Positions 37,333 to 46,831 of a DNA stretch of 64,000 bases are shown here, in pieces. A program made the translations under genes and the position numbers. The stretch comes from Paenibacillus kribbensis (lineage in GTDB: Bacteria > Bacillota > Bacilli > Paenibacillales > Paenibacillaceae). The notes under the pieces are model-generated. The model saw only the letters and a list, made by a program, of their open reading frames with translations, had not been told where the DNA came from and ran no database searches. Positions within the stretch are counted from its first letter, which is position 1. Each line of letters begins with the position of its first letter. The stretch lies in contig NZ_CP020028.1 in NCBI RefSeq assembly GCF_002240415.1, forward strand, positions 5,578,501-5,642,500. The letters run 5' to 3'.

Positions 37333-37893
37333 CTACTTATTGAATTCTGCCATCGTCCGTTCAAAAGGATGACCCAAGCTATATTCCAAAGCGTTGCACG
37401 TATCTTCTATCATCCCGGTCAACAAATCTTTTTCCTTCTTGGGGAAGGTCCCCAGAACGTAATCGACAATAGCATGTCCAGGCTCTGGGCGGGAAATGCC
37501 CATACGAATCCGGTTGAAGGATTGTGTTCCTGTATGCTGAATGATTGATTTAATGCCGTTATGGCCGCCTGCGCTGCCTTGATAACGCAATCTTATTTTA
37601 CCAACCTCTGTATCCAGATCATCATACACGACGATCAAATCTTCGAGATCCGCTTTATAGTAGTCCATATAAGCACGCAAAGACTCGCCTGAGAGATTCA
37701 TATAAGTCATCGGCTTGATTAACACGGTTTTCACGCCACCGATATGCCCCTCTCCAATTAACGCCTTGCATTTGCTTTGATTGATCTGGATGTTATGACG
37801 CGAGGCCAGTGCATCGAGCGCCATAAATCCCACATTATGTCTCGTTTTCTCGTATTGGGGACCAGGGTTGCCTAATCCTACAATCCACTTCAT
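37333..37893 (-). CDS. pth: Peptidyl-tRNA hydrolase
   Basis: 186 codons from ATG 37893 (MKWIVGLGNPGPQYEKTRHN), the standard start; GTG four codons upstream is less likely. It releases peptides from prematurely dropped peptidyl-tRNA. The catalytic His is in TRHNVGFMALDAL; also present are KPMTYMNLSGESL, VVYDDLDTEVGKIRLRYQGS and GGHNGIKSIIQHTGTQSFNR. In B. subtilis the gene is called spoVC. Confidence 0.97.
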   Translation of the reverse strand: MKWIVGLGNPGPQYEKTRHNVGFMALDALASRHNIQINQSKCKALIGEGHIGGVKTVLIKPMTYMNLSGESLRAYMDYYKADLEDLIVVYDDLDTEVGKIRLRYQGSAGGHNGIKSIIQHTGTQSFNRIRMGISRPEPGHAIVDYVLGTFPKKEKDLLTGMIEDTCNALEYSLGHPFERTMAEFNK

Positions 37894-37968
37894 GAACCAT
37901 GACACCCTCTTTCGAAGTCTGTATTTTTTGGTAAAATAGTTGTATTGAACAGGAAGGTGCGTGCCGGT

Positions 37969-38169
37969 ATGCTCAATCAGGGTGATATTCTCTTATACGA
38001 CAGCCATTTTCTATATCATTTAAAACATTCCGTTCCTGTCCAGATTTATGACGGGAATGTACACATCCAGATTGGCATCATTGCACGTTTTAATGAGCAT
38101 TTTGTCGAAATAGAGGACACGCTATACAATCGTCAACGCTTCACGTTTATATCTCGGCCAGGCTTTTAG
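37969..38169 (+). CDS. Orphan 66-residue protein, plus strand, function unknown
   Basis: Plus-strand ORF from ATG 37969, with AGGAAGG about 11 nt upstream and a strong terminator 15 nt after its stop, both of which favour a real gene. The protein (MLNQGDILLYDSHFLYHLKH and so on, ending RFTFISRPGF) is soluble, with alternating hydrophobic residues that suggest a small beta barrel (VQIYDGNVHIQIGIIARFNE, FVEIEDTLYNRQ). I do not recognise a family. It is convergent with prs and divergent from pth, in the slot where B. subtilis carries ctc. TTG 37945 or GTG 37957 could add a few residues. Confidence 0.65.
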   Translation: MLNQGDILLYDSHFLYHLKHSVPVQIYDGNVHIQIGIIARFNEHFVEIEDTLYNRQRFTFISRPGF

Positions 38170-38183
38170 CCTGACATGCTGAT

Positions 38184-38225
38184 AGGGGTTACCTTTTCCG
38201 TATAGGAAAAAGCAACCCCTTTTTT
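38184..38225 (+). terminator. Terminator of the orphan plus-strand gene
   Basis: AGGGGTT and AACCCCT enclose a second inverted pair CTTTTCC/GGAAAAAG, followed by TTTTTT on the plus strand. The minus-strand side lacks a T-run, so it serves the plus-strand gene, not prs. Confidence 0.85.
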
Positions 38226-38238
38226 AATGAGCCAGCGC

Positions 38239-39192
38239 TTATTCGATTTCAAACAGTTTGCTGATCGACAATTCCTCATGCACACGGATGATGGCTTCTC
38301 CCATTAACGGGGCCACAGACAGAACCTTCAGCTTGCTTGTCGGATTCGGGTGAACGATCGGAATGGTATCCGTCACGACCACCTCTTTTAATGGCGAATT
38401 CTCCAGTCTTTCCATCGCAGGACCAGACAGCACGGCATGTGTACAGCACGCATACACGTCTTTTACGCCGCCCTCTTTAAGCGCATTTGCACCCAACACA
38501 ATCGTTCCGGCTGTATCAATGATATCATCAATTAAAATAGCCGTTTTCCCTTCGATGTTCCCGATGATATTCATGACTTCACTGACATTTGGCTCTGGAC
38601 GACGCTTATCAATAATAGCGAGCGGCGCACTCAGGAAGTCCGCCAGTTTGCGCGCACGAACAACCCCGCCATGATCGGGTGAAACGACAATCGGGTTCTC
38701 AATTTGCTTGGAACGAAAATATTGGGCCAAAATTGGCGCTCCCAGCATATGATCGACTGGAATATCAAAGAATCCCTGAATCTGCATGGCATGCAAATCC
38801 ATACTGATTACGCGGTGAGCTCCCGCCTTCTCAATCAGGTTGGCGACAAGCTTCGCCGTAATCGGATCACGCGAACGGGCTTTACGATCCTGACGAGCGT
38901 AACCGTAATATGGCATAACGACATTGATGCTTTTCGCGGAAGCGCGTTTAAGTGCATCAATCATAACCAATAGCTCCATCAAATTATCGTTAACCGGTAG
39001 ACAAGTCGACTGCACAACGTACACATGGCAGCCGCGAACGCTTTCCGACAGCTTAATCTGAATTTCACCGTCACTAAACGATGTGGTATGGGATTCCCCC
39101 ATCGGGATTCCGATGTAGTCCGCAATCTGGTGGGCTAACTTCGGATTGGAGTTACAAGTAAATATTTTGAGTTTGGAATCGCAATAAGTCAT
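38239..39192 (-). CDS. prs: Ribose-phosphate pyrophosphokinase (PRPP synthetase)
   Basis: 317 codons from ATG 39192, with GGAGGG 10 nt upstream. It transfers pyrophosphate from ATP to ribose-5-phosphate; PRPP feeds purine, pyrimidine, NAD, His and Trp synthesis, including hpt and nadC in this window. Motifs: [59 protein letters not shown] and the PRPP loop [14 protein letters not shown]. It lies 59 nt after glmU and is probably co-transcribed. Confidence 0.97.
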   Translation of the reverse strand: MTYCDSKLKIFTCNSNPKLAHQIADYIGIPMGESHTTSFSDGEIQIKLSESVRGCHVYVVQSTCLPVNDNLMELLVMIDALKRASAKSINVVMPYYGYARQDRKARSRDPITAKLVANLIEKAGAHRVISMDLHAMQIQGFFDIPVDHMLGAPILAQYFRSKQIENPIVVSPDHGGVVRARKLADFLSAPLAIIDKRRPEPNVSEVMNIIGNIEGKTAILIDDIIDTAGTIVLGANALKEGGVKDVYACCTHAVLSGPAMERLENSPLKEVVVTDTIPIVHPNPTSKLKVLSVAPLMGEAIIRVHEELSISKLFEIE

Positions 39193-39251
39193 TAATAGAA
39201 ACCCTCCGTGCTGGTTCATTCATTACAGATTCAACAGCTTGCTGATTAAGG

Positions 39252-40649
39252 TCATTCCGATCTTTTTTTCTTCGCTTTGGCACGCGCGCGGATTTTATCC
39301 GCATATCCGGCTTTGTTCTCTTGACGTGGTCTGGCAATGGCCAGATCATTATCAGGGACAGCATGTGTTACAGTGGAGCCTGCTACGACATAAGCACCTT
39401 TTCCAATCTTAATCGGGGCGATCAGATTCACATTGCTGCCAATAAAGGCATCGTCTTCAATTTCTGTAATGGATTTATTATATCCATCATAATTGACCGT
39501 TATCGCCCCGCAGCCAATATTTACGTTTGTTCCCACCTTGGCATCACCGACATAGCTCAAATGAGACACCTTGGAATGATCCCCAATGGTCGCATTCTTC
39601 ACCTCAACAAAATCACCGATCTTCACATGTTCGCCAAGCTTCGCACCTGGACGCAGATAAGCGAACGGACCCACAGACGTGCTGCTTCCCACTTCCGCTT
39701 CGTTCAACACCGAATGTTTTACCGTTGCGCCCGAATGAACAATCGTATTTTGAATCTCAGCCTGCGGCCCAATGACACAATCTTCGCCAATTTGCGTCTG
39801 ACCATGCAGCCATGTGTTCGGGTACAGCACCGTATCGGAGCCAATGACAACCTCGCTCCCGATGTAGGTAGAGGACGGATCAATGATTGTGACACCATTC
39901 AACATGTGCTTGCGAACGATACGTTCACGCATATAGCCCTCAGCCACCGACAAAGCGACTCTGTCGTTTACACCGATGGATTCCGATACATCAGCTGTCA
40001 GATACGCCTCGATCTGCTCACCTTCACCATGCAAAATACCAATGACATCTGTCAGGTAGTATTCCTGCTGTGCATTGGTGTTCGTTACCTTGTCCAGCGC
40101 TGCGAACAGCTTGGCATTGTCAAAACAGTACGTTCCCGTGTTGATCTCCCGAACAGCATCCTCCTCAGGTGAGCAATCCTTCTGCTCCACGATTTTGAGC
40201 ACAGCTCCTGAGGCGTCACGGATAACTCGTCCATATCCTTTCGGGTCATCCAGCTCAGCAGTCAAAATCGTAGCAGCCGCTCCCCGGCTTTCGTGCAATT
40301 GCACCAGGCCCTCCAGCGTTTCCGCTGTGATCAGCGGGGTGTCTCCACAGATAACGATGGTCGTACCTTTCTCCTGACCGAGCAAGTCTTTGGCCTGCTT
40401 GACGGCATGGCCTGTTCCCAATTGCTCTGCTTGAAGCGCATATTCTGCTGATGGTCCCAAGTAAGACTGTACCGCTTCTGCACCATGACCCACGACAACT
40501 ACACTTCGGGATACCCCGATTTCACGAACCGTGTCGAGCACATGGCCAACCATCGGTTTTCCGCACACCGGATGCAGAACTTTATATAATTTGGATTTCA
40601 TACGTTTTCCCTGCCCTGCGGCAAGAATGACTGCCAACCTTTCCAACAA
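39252..40649 (-). CDS. glmU: Bifunctional GlcN-1-P acetyltransferase / GlcNAc-1-P uridyltransferase
   Basis: 465 codons from TTG 40649, with AGGAGG 6 nt upstream; neighbouring TTG codons at 40655 and 40646 are alternatives, and no ATG fits. It makes UDP-GlcNAc for peptidoglycan. The N-terminal nucleotidyltransferase shows [20 protein letters not shown] and ICGDTPLI. The C-terminal left-handed beta helix (about 250-450) has hexapeptide repeats, with [20 protein letters not shown] for acetyl-CoA binding. Confidence 0.97.
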   Translation of the reverse strand: MLERLAVILAAGQGKRMKSKLYKVLHPVCGKPMVGHVLDTVREIGVSRSVVVVGHGAEAVQSYLGPSAEYALQAEQLGTGHAVKQAKDLLGQEKGTTIVICGDTPLITAETLEGLVQLHESRGAAATILTAELDDPKGYGRVIRDASGAVLKIVEQKDCSPEEDAVREINTGTYCFDNAKLFAALDKVTNTNAQQEYYLTDVIGILHGEGEQIEAYLTADVSESIGVNDRVALSVAEGYMRERIVRKHMLNGVTIIDPSSTYIGSEVVIGSDTVLYPNTWLHGQTQIGEDCVIGPQAEIQNTIVHSGATVKHSVLNEAEVGSSTSVGPFAYLRPGAKLGEHVKIGDFVEVKNATIGDHSKVSHLSYVGDAKVGTNVNIGCGAITVNYDGYNKSITEIEDDAFIGSNVNLIAPIKIGKGAYVVAGSTVTHAVPDNDLAIARPRQENKAGYADKIRARAKAKKKRSE

Positions 40650-40993
40650 GTCCAACCTCCTATCCTGAAAATAACAGTTACCCTTGGCTAAATCGTTAAT
40701 TCCCAGATCAGATTTTGCTTAACTTTTCACAATCCTCCTGAAAAATAACGGCGAACCTTTGGTTAATGGCTATTTTTTCAGGCCAGCTTGTGCTGGACAT
40801 TCATCCCCGGGACGCATAGCTGCACAGTCCCTGTCTTATGAAAAAGCCGCTTCGGCAGCCCGGATGACTCCAAGTTGCCTTAAAACTGACTGTTAACTCA
40901 CTAAAGAATATATCTCATTCCAGCCAAAAAGAAAAGAGAGCCACAGTTAGTGGCTCTCTTTTTCTTTTGTACCCCAATCCTGCTTTAGGCGAA
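40650..40993 (-). other. spoVG-glmU intergenic region with dyads, possible glmU leader
   Basis: 344 nt without a gene. It holds the spoVG terminator at its right end. Between about 40770 and 40875, on the minus strand, CATCCGGG and CCCGGGGATG can pair around a small GCTGC-CGAA-GCGGC hairpin, followed by CCAGC-ACAA-GCTGG. Closer to glmU, a TTTCAGGAGGATTGTG segment is imperfectly repeated as TTTCAGGATAGGAGGTTG, the second copy being the glmU ribosome-binding site. No clear promoter is seen. A structured leader is possible but not demonstrated. Confidence 0.35.
40926..40960 (-). terminator. Terminator after spoVG
   Basis: On the minus strand AGAGAGCCAC-TAACT-GTGGCTCTCT followed by TTTCTTTTT. 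A perfect 10-bp stem about 35 nt after the spoVG stop. Confidence 0.92.
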
Positions 40994-41281
40994 TCAAGCG
41001 CCTTCTTCAATAGCGACTTCTTCATCGACAGCTGCGCGTTCGTACTCAGTCAAAACAGCAGCCTGAATCTTCTCACGGGTTCCTGAAGAAATCGGGTGAG
41101 CGATATCGCGAAACTCTCCGTCCGGGGTTCGTTTGCTTGGCATAGCTACGAACATTCCGTTATTACCGTCGATAACTCGGATGTCATGGACAACAAACTC
41201 GTTATCAATCGTAATGGATGCAATCGCCTTCATTCTGCCTTCTGAGTTCACTCGGCGAAGTCTAACATCCGTAATCTGCAT
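40994..41281 (-). CDS. spoVG: Septation/regulatory protein SpoVG
   Basis: 95 codons from ATG 41281 ([20 protein letters not shown]), with AAGGTGGTG upstream; the open frame continues upstream but only through the promoter. SpoVG is a small, conserved DNA/RNA-binding regulator that affects asymmetric septation and many surface and virulence genes. The core [20 protein letters not shown] is intact, followed by an acidic C-terminus. It has a sigma-H promoter and is monocistronic or weakly linked to glmU. Confidence 0.97.
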   Translation of the reverse strand: MQITDVRLRRVNSEGRMKAIASITIDNEFVVHDIRVIDGNNGMFVAMPSKRTPDGEFRDIAHPISSGTREKIQAAVLTEYERAAVDEEVAIEEGA

Positions 41282-41322
41282 GTGTGTTTCACCACCTTTT
41301 TCCAAATAGGACTTGGTGTAAT

Positions 41323-41347
41323 ATTCCACACAGCGATTCGAATTCCT
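41323..41347 (-). promoter_or_regulatory. Sigma-H promoter of spoVG
   Basis: On the minus strand AGGAATT (41347-41341), an 11-bp spacer and GTGGAAT (41329-41323). This fits the sigma-H consensus RnAGGAwWW-N11/12-RnnGAAT. It lies 42 nt before the spoVG start. B. subtilis spoVG is the classical sigma-H-dependent gene. Confidence 0.85.
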
Positions 41348-41404
41348 TCTTTTTTTGGACAATTCGTATCCTAAATTCAGGTAATTTTTTTGAAAAGATT
41401 TCTT

Positions 41405-41411
41405 TTCGACA
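41405..41411 (-). promoter_or_regulatory. Spo0A box upstream of spoVG
   Basis: A perfect TGTCGAA on the minus strand, about 58 nt upstream of the sigma-H -35. The surrounding sequence is very A+T rich, which would also suit AbrB, the known repressor of spoVG in B. subtilis. Confidence 0.55.
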
Positions 41412-41443
41412 TATTTAGGTATTTTATGATGGATTGTGACAAT

Positions 41444-42283
41444 TTACTGCCCTGCCAAGTCATCAAAATAATTTCCCAGCTTGACTGTAATTTGTTTGCT
41501 CCGGGAATCGACTGCGGTCAGATTAGCCAGTGAAATATAATCGTGCAGCAGGCGCTCTTCATTCTCAACCTCGCCCGATTCCACCAGCACACCTACTCCG
41601 GCTACCTCAGCGTCAAACTCGGCCAGCAAATCGACCATTCCCTGAATCGTTCCGCCCGCTTTCATAAAATCATCTACGATGAGCACACGCGATTTCTCTC
41701 GCATCGCACGTCTGGACAAAGACATCGTATGCAGGCTCTTTTGCGAGCCTGAAACATAATTAATACTTACAGCCGAGCCTTCTGTCACCTGATGGTCACG
41801 CCGTACGAGAACGACTGGCAGATTCAGCTGCGCTCCCGTTGCATAAGCGAGAGGAATCCCCTTGGTCTCCACCGTCATCACCACATCAATCTGGCGATTC
41901 GCAAAAGCGGTCGCAAATATTTTGCCAGCCTCGTTCATCATCGCCGGTTGGCCCAGCAAATCGGACAGGTACAGATATCCCCCTGGCAATATGCGATCAG
42001 GCTGTTCCAGTTGGGTACACAGGTCGTTCGCAAACGCAAGTGCGTGCTCCTTGGAAAGCCTTGGGATGAGCTTGACGCCCCCTGCCGCTCCTGCAAGCGT
42101 CAGAAGCTCGCCAATGCCCTCATCCTCGAATACTTCCTTGATAATGGCCAGATCCTCGCTTATAGATGACTTGGCCGCCCCATAGCGATCCGCAAAATGA
42201 GTAAGAGGCACCAGCGTATGCGGCCGTGATAACAAAAATTGCGTCATTTCCACCAATCGTGAGCTTCTTTTAAGTTTCTTCAC
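41444..42283 (-). CDS. purR: Purine operon repressor PurR
   Basis: 279 codons from GTG 42283, with GAGGA about 8 nt upstream; the longer open frame upstream is not protein-like. Residues about 1-75 are a winged-helix domain (RSSRLVEMTQFLLSRPHTLV, AAKSSISEDLAIIKEVFE). The rest is a phosphoribosyltransferase fold that senses PRPP (VLIVDDFMKAGGTIQGMVDL). In B. subtilis PurR is released from PurBoxes by PRPP. B. subtilis ridA (yabJ), which usually follows, is missing; spoVG comes directly after. Confidence 0.95.
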   Translation of the reverse strand: MKKLKRSSRLVEMTQFLLSRPHTLVPLTHFADRYGAAKSSISEDLAIIKEVFEDEGIGELLTLAGAAGGVKLIPRLSKEHALAFANDLCTQLEQPDRILPGGYLYLSDLLGQPAMMNEAGKIFATAFANRQIDVVMTVETKGIPLAYATGAQLNLPVVLVRRDHQVTEGSAVSINYVSGSQKSLHTMSLSRRAMREKSRVLIVDDFMKAGGTIQGMVDLLAEFDAEVAGVGVLVESGEVENEERLLHDYISLANLTAVDSRSKQITVKLGNYFDDLAGQ

Positions 42284-42379
42284 AACAATTCCTCGCGATC
42301 TATTCTCCTGCCGCCCGCTTCGTACAGCAAAGCACCGGCGGACTGGCCGGTTGCTGGCGGAATGTAAGTGGTATAGTAA

Positions 42380-42429
42380 AATCCGAATATTTAATAGTAA
42401 ATATATCACCTTTGTACGTATTTGTACAA
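42380..42429 (-). promoter_or_regulatory. purR promoter with possible PurBox
   Basis: On the minus strand TTGTAC (42429-42424), 18 bp, TATATT (42405-42400). Just downstream, at 42391-42380, the minus strand reads AATATTCGGATT, whose complement AATCCGAATATT resembles a PurBox arm (WWWCCGAACWWT). Autoregulation by PurR is known in B. subtilis. Only one arm is seen here. Confidence 0.5.
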
Positions 42430-42464
42430 CAATTACCACTATAATTGGCAAAAAATAATTAAAA

Positions 42465-43319
42465 TCAGGTCAAAAGTCGTACTGCATACACATCTTTACA
42501 GAAACCTCTCAGACCGTTGTAGATCCGCGGCACTTTTGCTTCCTTCGATACCAGTCCAAACACCGTAGGTCCGCTGCCTGACATCAGTACACCATCTGCT
42601 CCCAAACGGATCATGGAGTTTTTGAGATGCTCCACTTCCGGGTAGAGCTTCAGCGTTACATCCTCCAGTACGTTACCCAATGCATTGCACACCTCGGTAA
42701 AAGAAGCGTTGCGGATCGCATTCTCCATCTGCCGGGCAGACGGGTGGTGCGCAATCTGGTCCGCTTTGACGCGTCCGTACACTTCTGCAGTCGATACATT
42801 AATCGGCGGCTTGGCAAGAATCACCCAGCATTGGGGTGGATTCGGAAGCGGCTTAAGCAGTTCTCCGCGTCCGCTCGCTAAAGCTGTACCCCCTGTAATA
42901 CAGAAAGGCACATCTGAGCCCAGCTCCGCACCCAGCACTCTTAATTCTGCATCCGAAATGCCAAGCTTCCACAGCTTGTTTAATCCACGCAGTGCGGCAG
43001 CGGCATCACTGCTTCCACCCGCCAATCCTGCCGCCACCGGGATATGCTTATCCAGATGGATATGCACCCCCGTAGACACGTTATAACGTTCCTTAATCAG
43101 ACGTGCAGCCTGAAAGGCCAAATTCTTTTCATCCAACGGTATGTACCCGGCCTGGCTTGAAATAATAATGGTGTCACGCGGTAACTCGGACATCGTCAAA
43201 CGATCGGACAGATCGACCATAGTCATGATCATTTCGACCTCATGATATCCATCATTCCGCTTGTGTAAAACATCAAGCATTAAATTAATTTTCGCCGGTG
43301 CTTTTTCGTATATTTTCAA
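42465..43319 (-). CDS. ispE: 4-diphosphocytidyl-2-C-methyl-D-erythritol kinase
   Basis: 284 codons from TTG 43319, with AGGTGG 9 nt upstream. GTG three codons earlier is possible, but the family start [12 protein letters not shown] matches the TTG. IspE phosphorylates CDP-methylerythritol in the non-mevalonate isoprenoid pathway. The GHMP-kinase ATP loop is [37 protein letters not shown] is the C-terminal motif. Confidence 0.96.
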   Translation of the reverse strand: MKIYEKAPAKINLMLDVLHKRNDGYHEVEMIMTMVDLSDRLTMSELPRDTIIISSQAGYIPLDEKNLAFQAARLIKERYNVSTGVHIHLDKHIPVAAGLAGGSSDAAAALRGLNKLWKLGISDAELRVLGAELGSDVPFCITGGTALASGRGELLKPLPNPPQCWVILAKPPINVSTAEVYGRVKADQIAHHPSARQMENAIRNASFTEVCNALGNVLEDVTLKLYPEVEHLKNSMIRLGADGVLMSGSGPTVFGLVSKEAKVPRIYNGLRGFCKDVYAVRLLT

Positions 43320-43399
43320 GGCGTTCACCCACCTTCAACTTTTCCCTCAAGACAGCTTAACATATTATATCAGACTCAGCGTGTCAAGTCATGAGGTTC

Positions 43400-43445
43400 A
43401 AAAAAGCGGAGATTACCCGGTACAGACCGGATATCCCCGCTTTTT
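43400..43445 (-). terminator. Terminator after sspF
   Basis: On the minus strand AAAAAGCGG pairs with CCGCTTTTTT across an inner CCGG/CCGG pair, directly downstream of sspF and about 80 nt before ispE. Confidence 0.8.
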
Positions 43446-43462
43446 CATAGCACCACCGATGA

Positions 43463-43642
43463 TTACGATTTGCGGGAAGCTGCCTGCTCCGCAAGCTGAA
43501 TGGCCCGCTTGACCATATTGCCCGCATCTTTGGCCTTGATGCCTCCCCAGCCCTCTTCCTTGACCGTGTCGTAAAACCCGAGATCCTTGGCCAGCTCGTA
43601 CTTTAGCTCCTCCGACATAACACTCCGTCTTCTTCGGCTCAT
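43463..43642 (-). CDS. sspF: Small acid-soluble spore protein, alpha/beta type (SspF)
   Basis: 59 codons from ATG 43642, with AGGAGG 7 nt upstream. The product starts [20 protein letters not shown], continues [20 protein letters not shown] and ends [19 protein letters not shown]. This matches the SspF subgroup, with the ELAKDLG helix and GNMVKRAI motif. Such proteins coat forespore DNA in A-form-like complexes and protect it from UV; the GPR protease cuts in the EL-A region at germination. It lies between veg and ispE, the conserved position. Confidence 0.95.
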   Translation of the reverse strand: MSRRRRSVMSEELKYELAKDLGFYDTVKEEGWGGIKAKDAGNMVKRAIQLAEQAASRKS

Positions 43643-43731
43643 GCATACGCCTCCTTCGGCAATGGAATAAGGAAGATCATTCCCGCCTTAGTATGCGCAG
43701 AGATGCCAAGCTTTATCCTGTTCCACATATA

Positions 43732-43764
43732 CAAAACGGCCTCGTCATTTGGAATGACGAGGCC
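43732..43764 (-). terminator. Terminator after veg
   Basis: On the minus strand GGCCTCGTCATT-CCA-AATGACGAGGCC, a perfect 12-bp stem, followed by GTTTTG. It sits 43 nt after the veg stop. Confidence 0.88.
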
Positions 43765-43806
43765 GCCGTTAAACCTGCAAAGCTGGTATAAATTACGTAA
43801 CACCAA

Positions 43807-44088
43807 TTAAGGTGCTTCAAAATACTCGACTACACTTGTATGGGAGTCGGGATCATATACAGTGACCTCCACCGACTCGGTAAGGATGTCAGCATAGCTG
43901 TAGGAGACACGTTTAAACGTTTGTTGCTCCTGATCCAGCTTGACGATAAAAACAGAAGGGTACGTTTCTTCCAAGACACCAGTTCGTTCGACGGTCTTAC
44001 GGCGTCCGCCGTTAGCCCGCAGCAAAATTTTTTGCCCTACATGTGCGTCGAGACTGCGTTTGATTTCCAACAGCGTATTTTTTGCCAT
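43807..44088 (-). CDS. veg: Veg family protein
   Basis: 93 codons ([60 protein letters not shown]). Veg is a small, highly expressed cytoplasmic beta-barrel protein. In B. subtilis it stimulates biofilm matrix genes, apparently by counteracting SinR, and its promoter is one of the strongest known. Two consensus promoters precede it here too. Confidence 0.95.
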   Translation of the reverse strand: MAKNTLLEIKRSLDAHVGQKILLRANGGRRKTVERTGVLEETYPSVFIVKLDQEQQTFKRVSYSYADILTESVEVTVYDPDSHTSVVEYFEAP

Positions 44089-44116
44089 TGCCTAACGACC
44101 ACCTCTTTCCTTGTCC

Positions 44117-44145
44117 ATTATAACGAATTTTAGAGAGATTGTCAA
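44117..44145 (-). promoter_or_regulatory. Proximal consensus sigma-A promoter of veg
   Basis: On the minus strand TTGACA (44145-44140), 17 bp, TATAAT (44122-44117): a perfect match in both hexamers with optimal spacing, 28 nt before the start codon. Confidence 0.92.
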
Positions 44146-44157
44146 ATCAAGCTAAAT

Positions 44158-44187
44158 ATTATAACAACACAAAAAATAAGTTGTCAA
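44158..44187 (-). promoter_or_regulatory. Distal consensus sigma-A promoter of veg
   Basis: On the minus strand TTGACA (44187-44182), 18 bp, TATAAT (44163-44158): again perfect hexamers, about 41 bp upstream of the proximal promoter. The sequence upstream of it contains an A+T-rich AAAAATTTAAA stretch that could act as an UP element. Confidence 0.88.
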
Positions 44188-44225
44188 TTTAAATTTTTGC
44201 GAACAGGAACGGTGCCTATAAAAAT

Positions 44226-44254
44226 GACAAAAAGCCCCTGTATACAGAGGCTTT
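44226..44254 (-). terminator. Terminator after yabG
   Basis: On the minus strand AAAGCCTCTG-TATA-CAGGGGCTTT followed by TTG; 40 nt after the yabG stop and just upstream of the veg promoters. Confidence 0.85.
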
Positions 44255-44294
44255 TGTTCAGGCAAATTTTATCCAGCATTAACACGTTCAAACC

Positions 44295-45194
44295 CTAGAT
44301 AGCGGAAGGCGTTACTTTAAGGGTCGACAAATTTTCAAGCTTGGGCAGGCCGATGCGATAACTTCCCCGAGTTTCGATACCACCCACTCCACGGCTGCCA
44401 CTGATCGTCTGATGGAACAGATCTCCCATGTTGACCGTATCACGGATTGACGTAAAGGCCGCCTTGGCAGCCACGTAAACCGGGTCCAGCGCATGAATCA
44501 GGATTCGCCCCGGTGAACTGGCGAAATTCGCTCCTGCACGCAGCAGTGCCTCAAAATGGGACTGGCACGCCCCCGCTACAATCGTCAGTGAATCCAGATG
44601 ACGTTCATACTGTCTCGCTACCTGAATCGCCGCCACAAAATTTTGCGAATTTTTGTAGCTTTTCAGACTGTACAAGTCATAAGGCTGCGGCTGCTTCAAT
44701 ACACCGTCATGTCCAGTAATAACTACGATATCCGGACGGATGCGGGGAAGCAGCCGGTACAACGTGTCGGCCATCGCCGATTCGTGAACGTGATGCCCCT
44801 CTGCGGGAACACGGAGCTGCTCATATAGGCTGAGACATTTTTTCAAGTAGCCAGGGTCTCCATCCAGATGAAGCACCTTACCGGGCATTTCAAAGTATGT
44901 CGACTCTACCGGATCACTCCACTCCCCAATCAGAGCCGCCTGACTGCGGGCAGCTTGGCGCTGTCTCGCCTGCTGCAGCAGATTAAGAGACTCTCCAGCC
45001 TTAATATGGGCCTGCCGAGTCTTACCGCTAATCTGTTCCGCAGGCACCTTGACCAGATCGTTCACAGGGGAATCGGCCAGCAGCCGAAATTCCGTCCCCT
45101 TGATGATCGCTTTATCCCGCTGGATGTCCTCAACGCGAAACGTGACATCTCCGCCATACGATTTTCGAACGACCAAGTCTCCTAAAATCATCAC
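44295..45194 (-). CDS. yabG: Sporulation-specific protease YabG
   Basis: 299 codons from GTG 45194, or 298 from the adjacent ATG 45191; AGGAGG lies about 12 nt upstream. It begins LGDLVVRKSYGGDVTFRVED, and later has HLDGDPGYLKKCLSLYEQL, PDIVVITGHDGVL and a conserved C-terminus. YabG is a cysteine-type protease made in the mother cell that processes spore coat proteins such as SafA and SpoIVA. The candidate catalytic Cys is in IVAGACQSHFEALLRAGANF. Confidence 0.93.
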   Translation of the reverse strand: MMILGDLVVRKSYGGDVTFRVEDIQRDKAIIKGTEFRLLADSPVNDLVKVPAEQISGKTRQAHIKAGESLNLLQQARQRQAARSQAALIGEWSDPVESTYFEMPGKVLHLDGDPGYLKKCLSLYEQLRVPAEGHHVHESAMADTLYRLLPRIRPDIVVITGHDGVLKQPQPYDLYSLKSYKNSQNFVAAIQVARQYERHLDSLTIVAGACQSHFEALLRAGANFASSPGRILIHALDPVYVAAKAAFTSIRDTVNMGDLFHQTISGSRGVGGIETRGSYRIGLPKLENLSTLKVTPSAI

Positions 45195-45246
45195 ACTGTA
45201 TCACCCCTCCTATATCGTATGGGTGAATGCACAGTTTGGTTACAGC

Positions 45247-46684
<1,438 letters not shown>

Positions 46685-46831
46685 TTTACGTTTCCCTCCA
46701 CTGCTACACAGCATGCTATATTTATCTTTCCCTGCTTTTGAAAACAAAATAAGAAGAGGATATCCTCTTCTTAGCATGGCATAACTATGATGTTAATACT
46801 ATCGCATTGCCCTGAACATACACAAGCCGTT

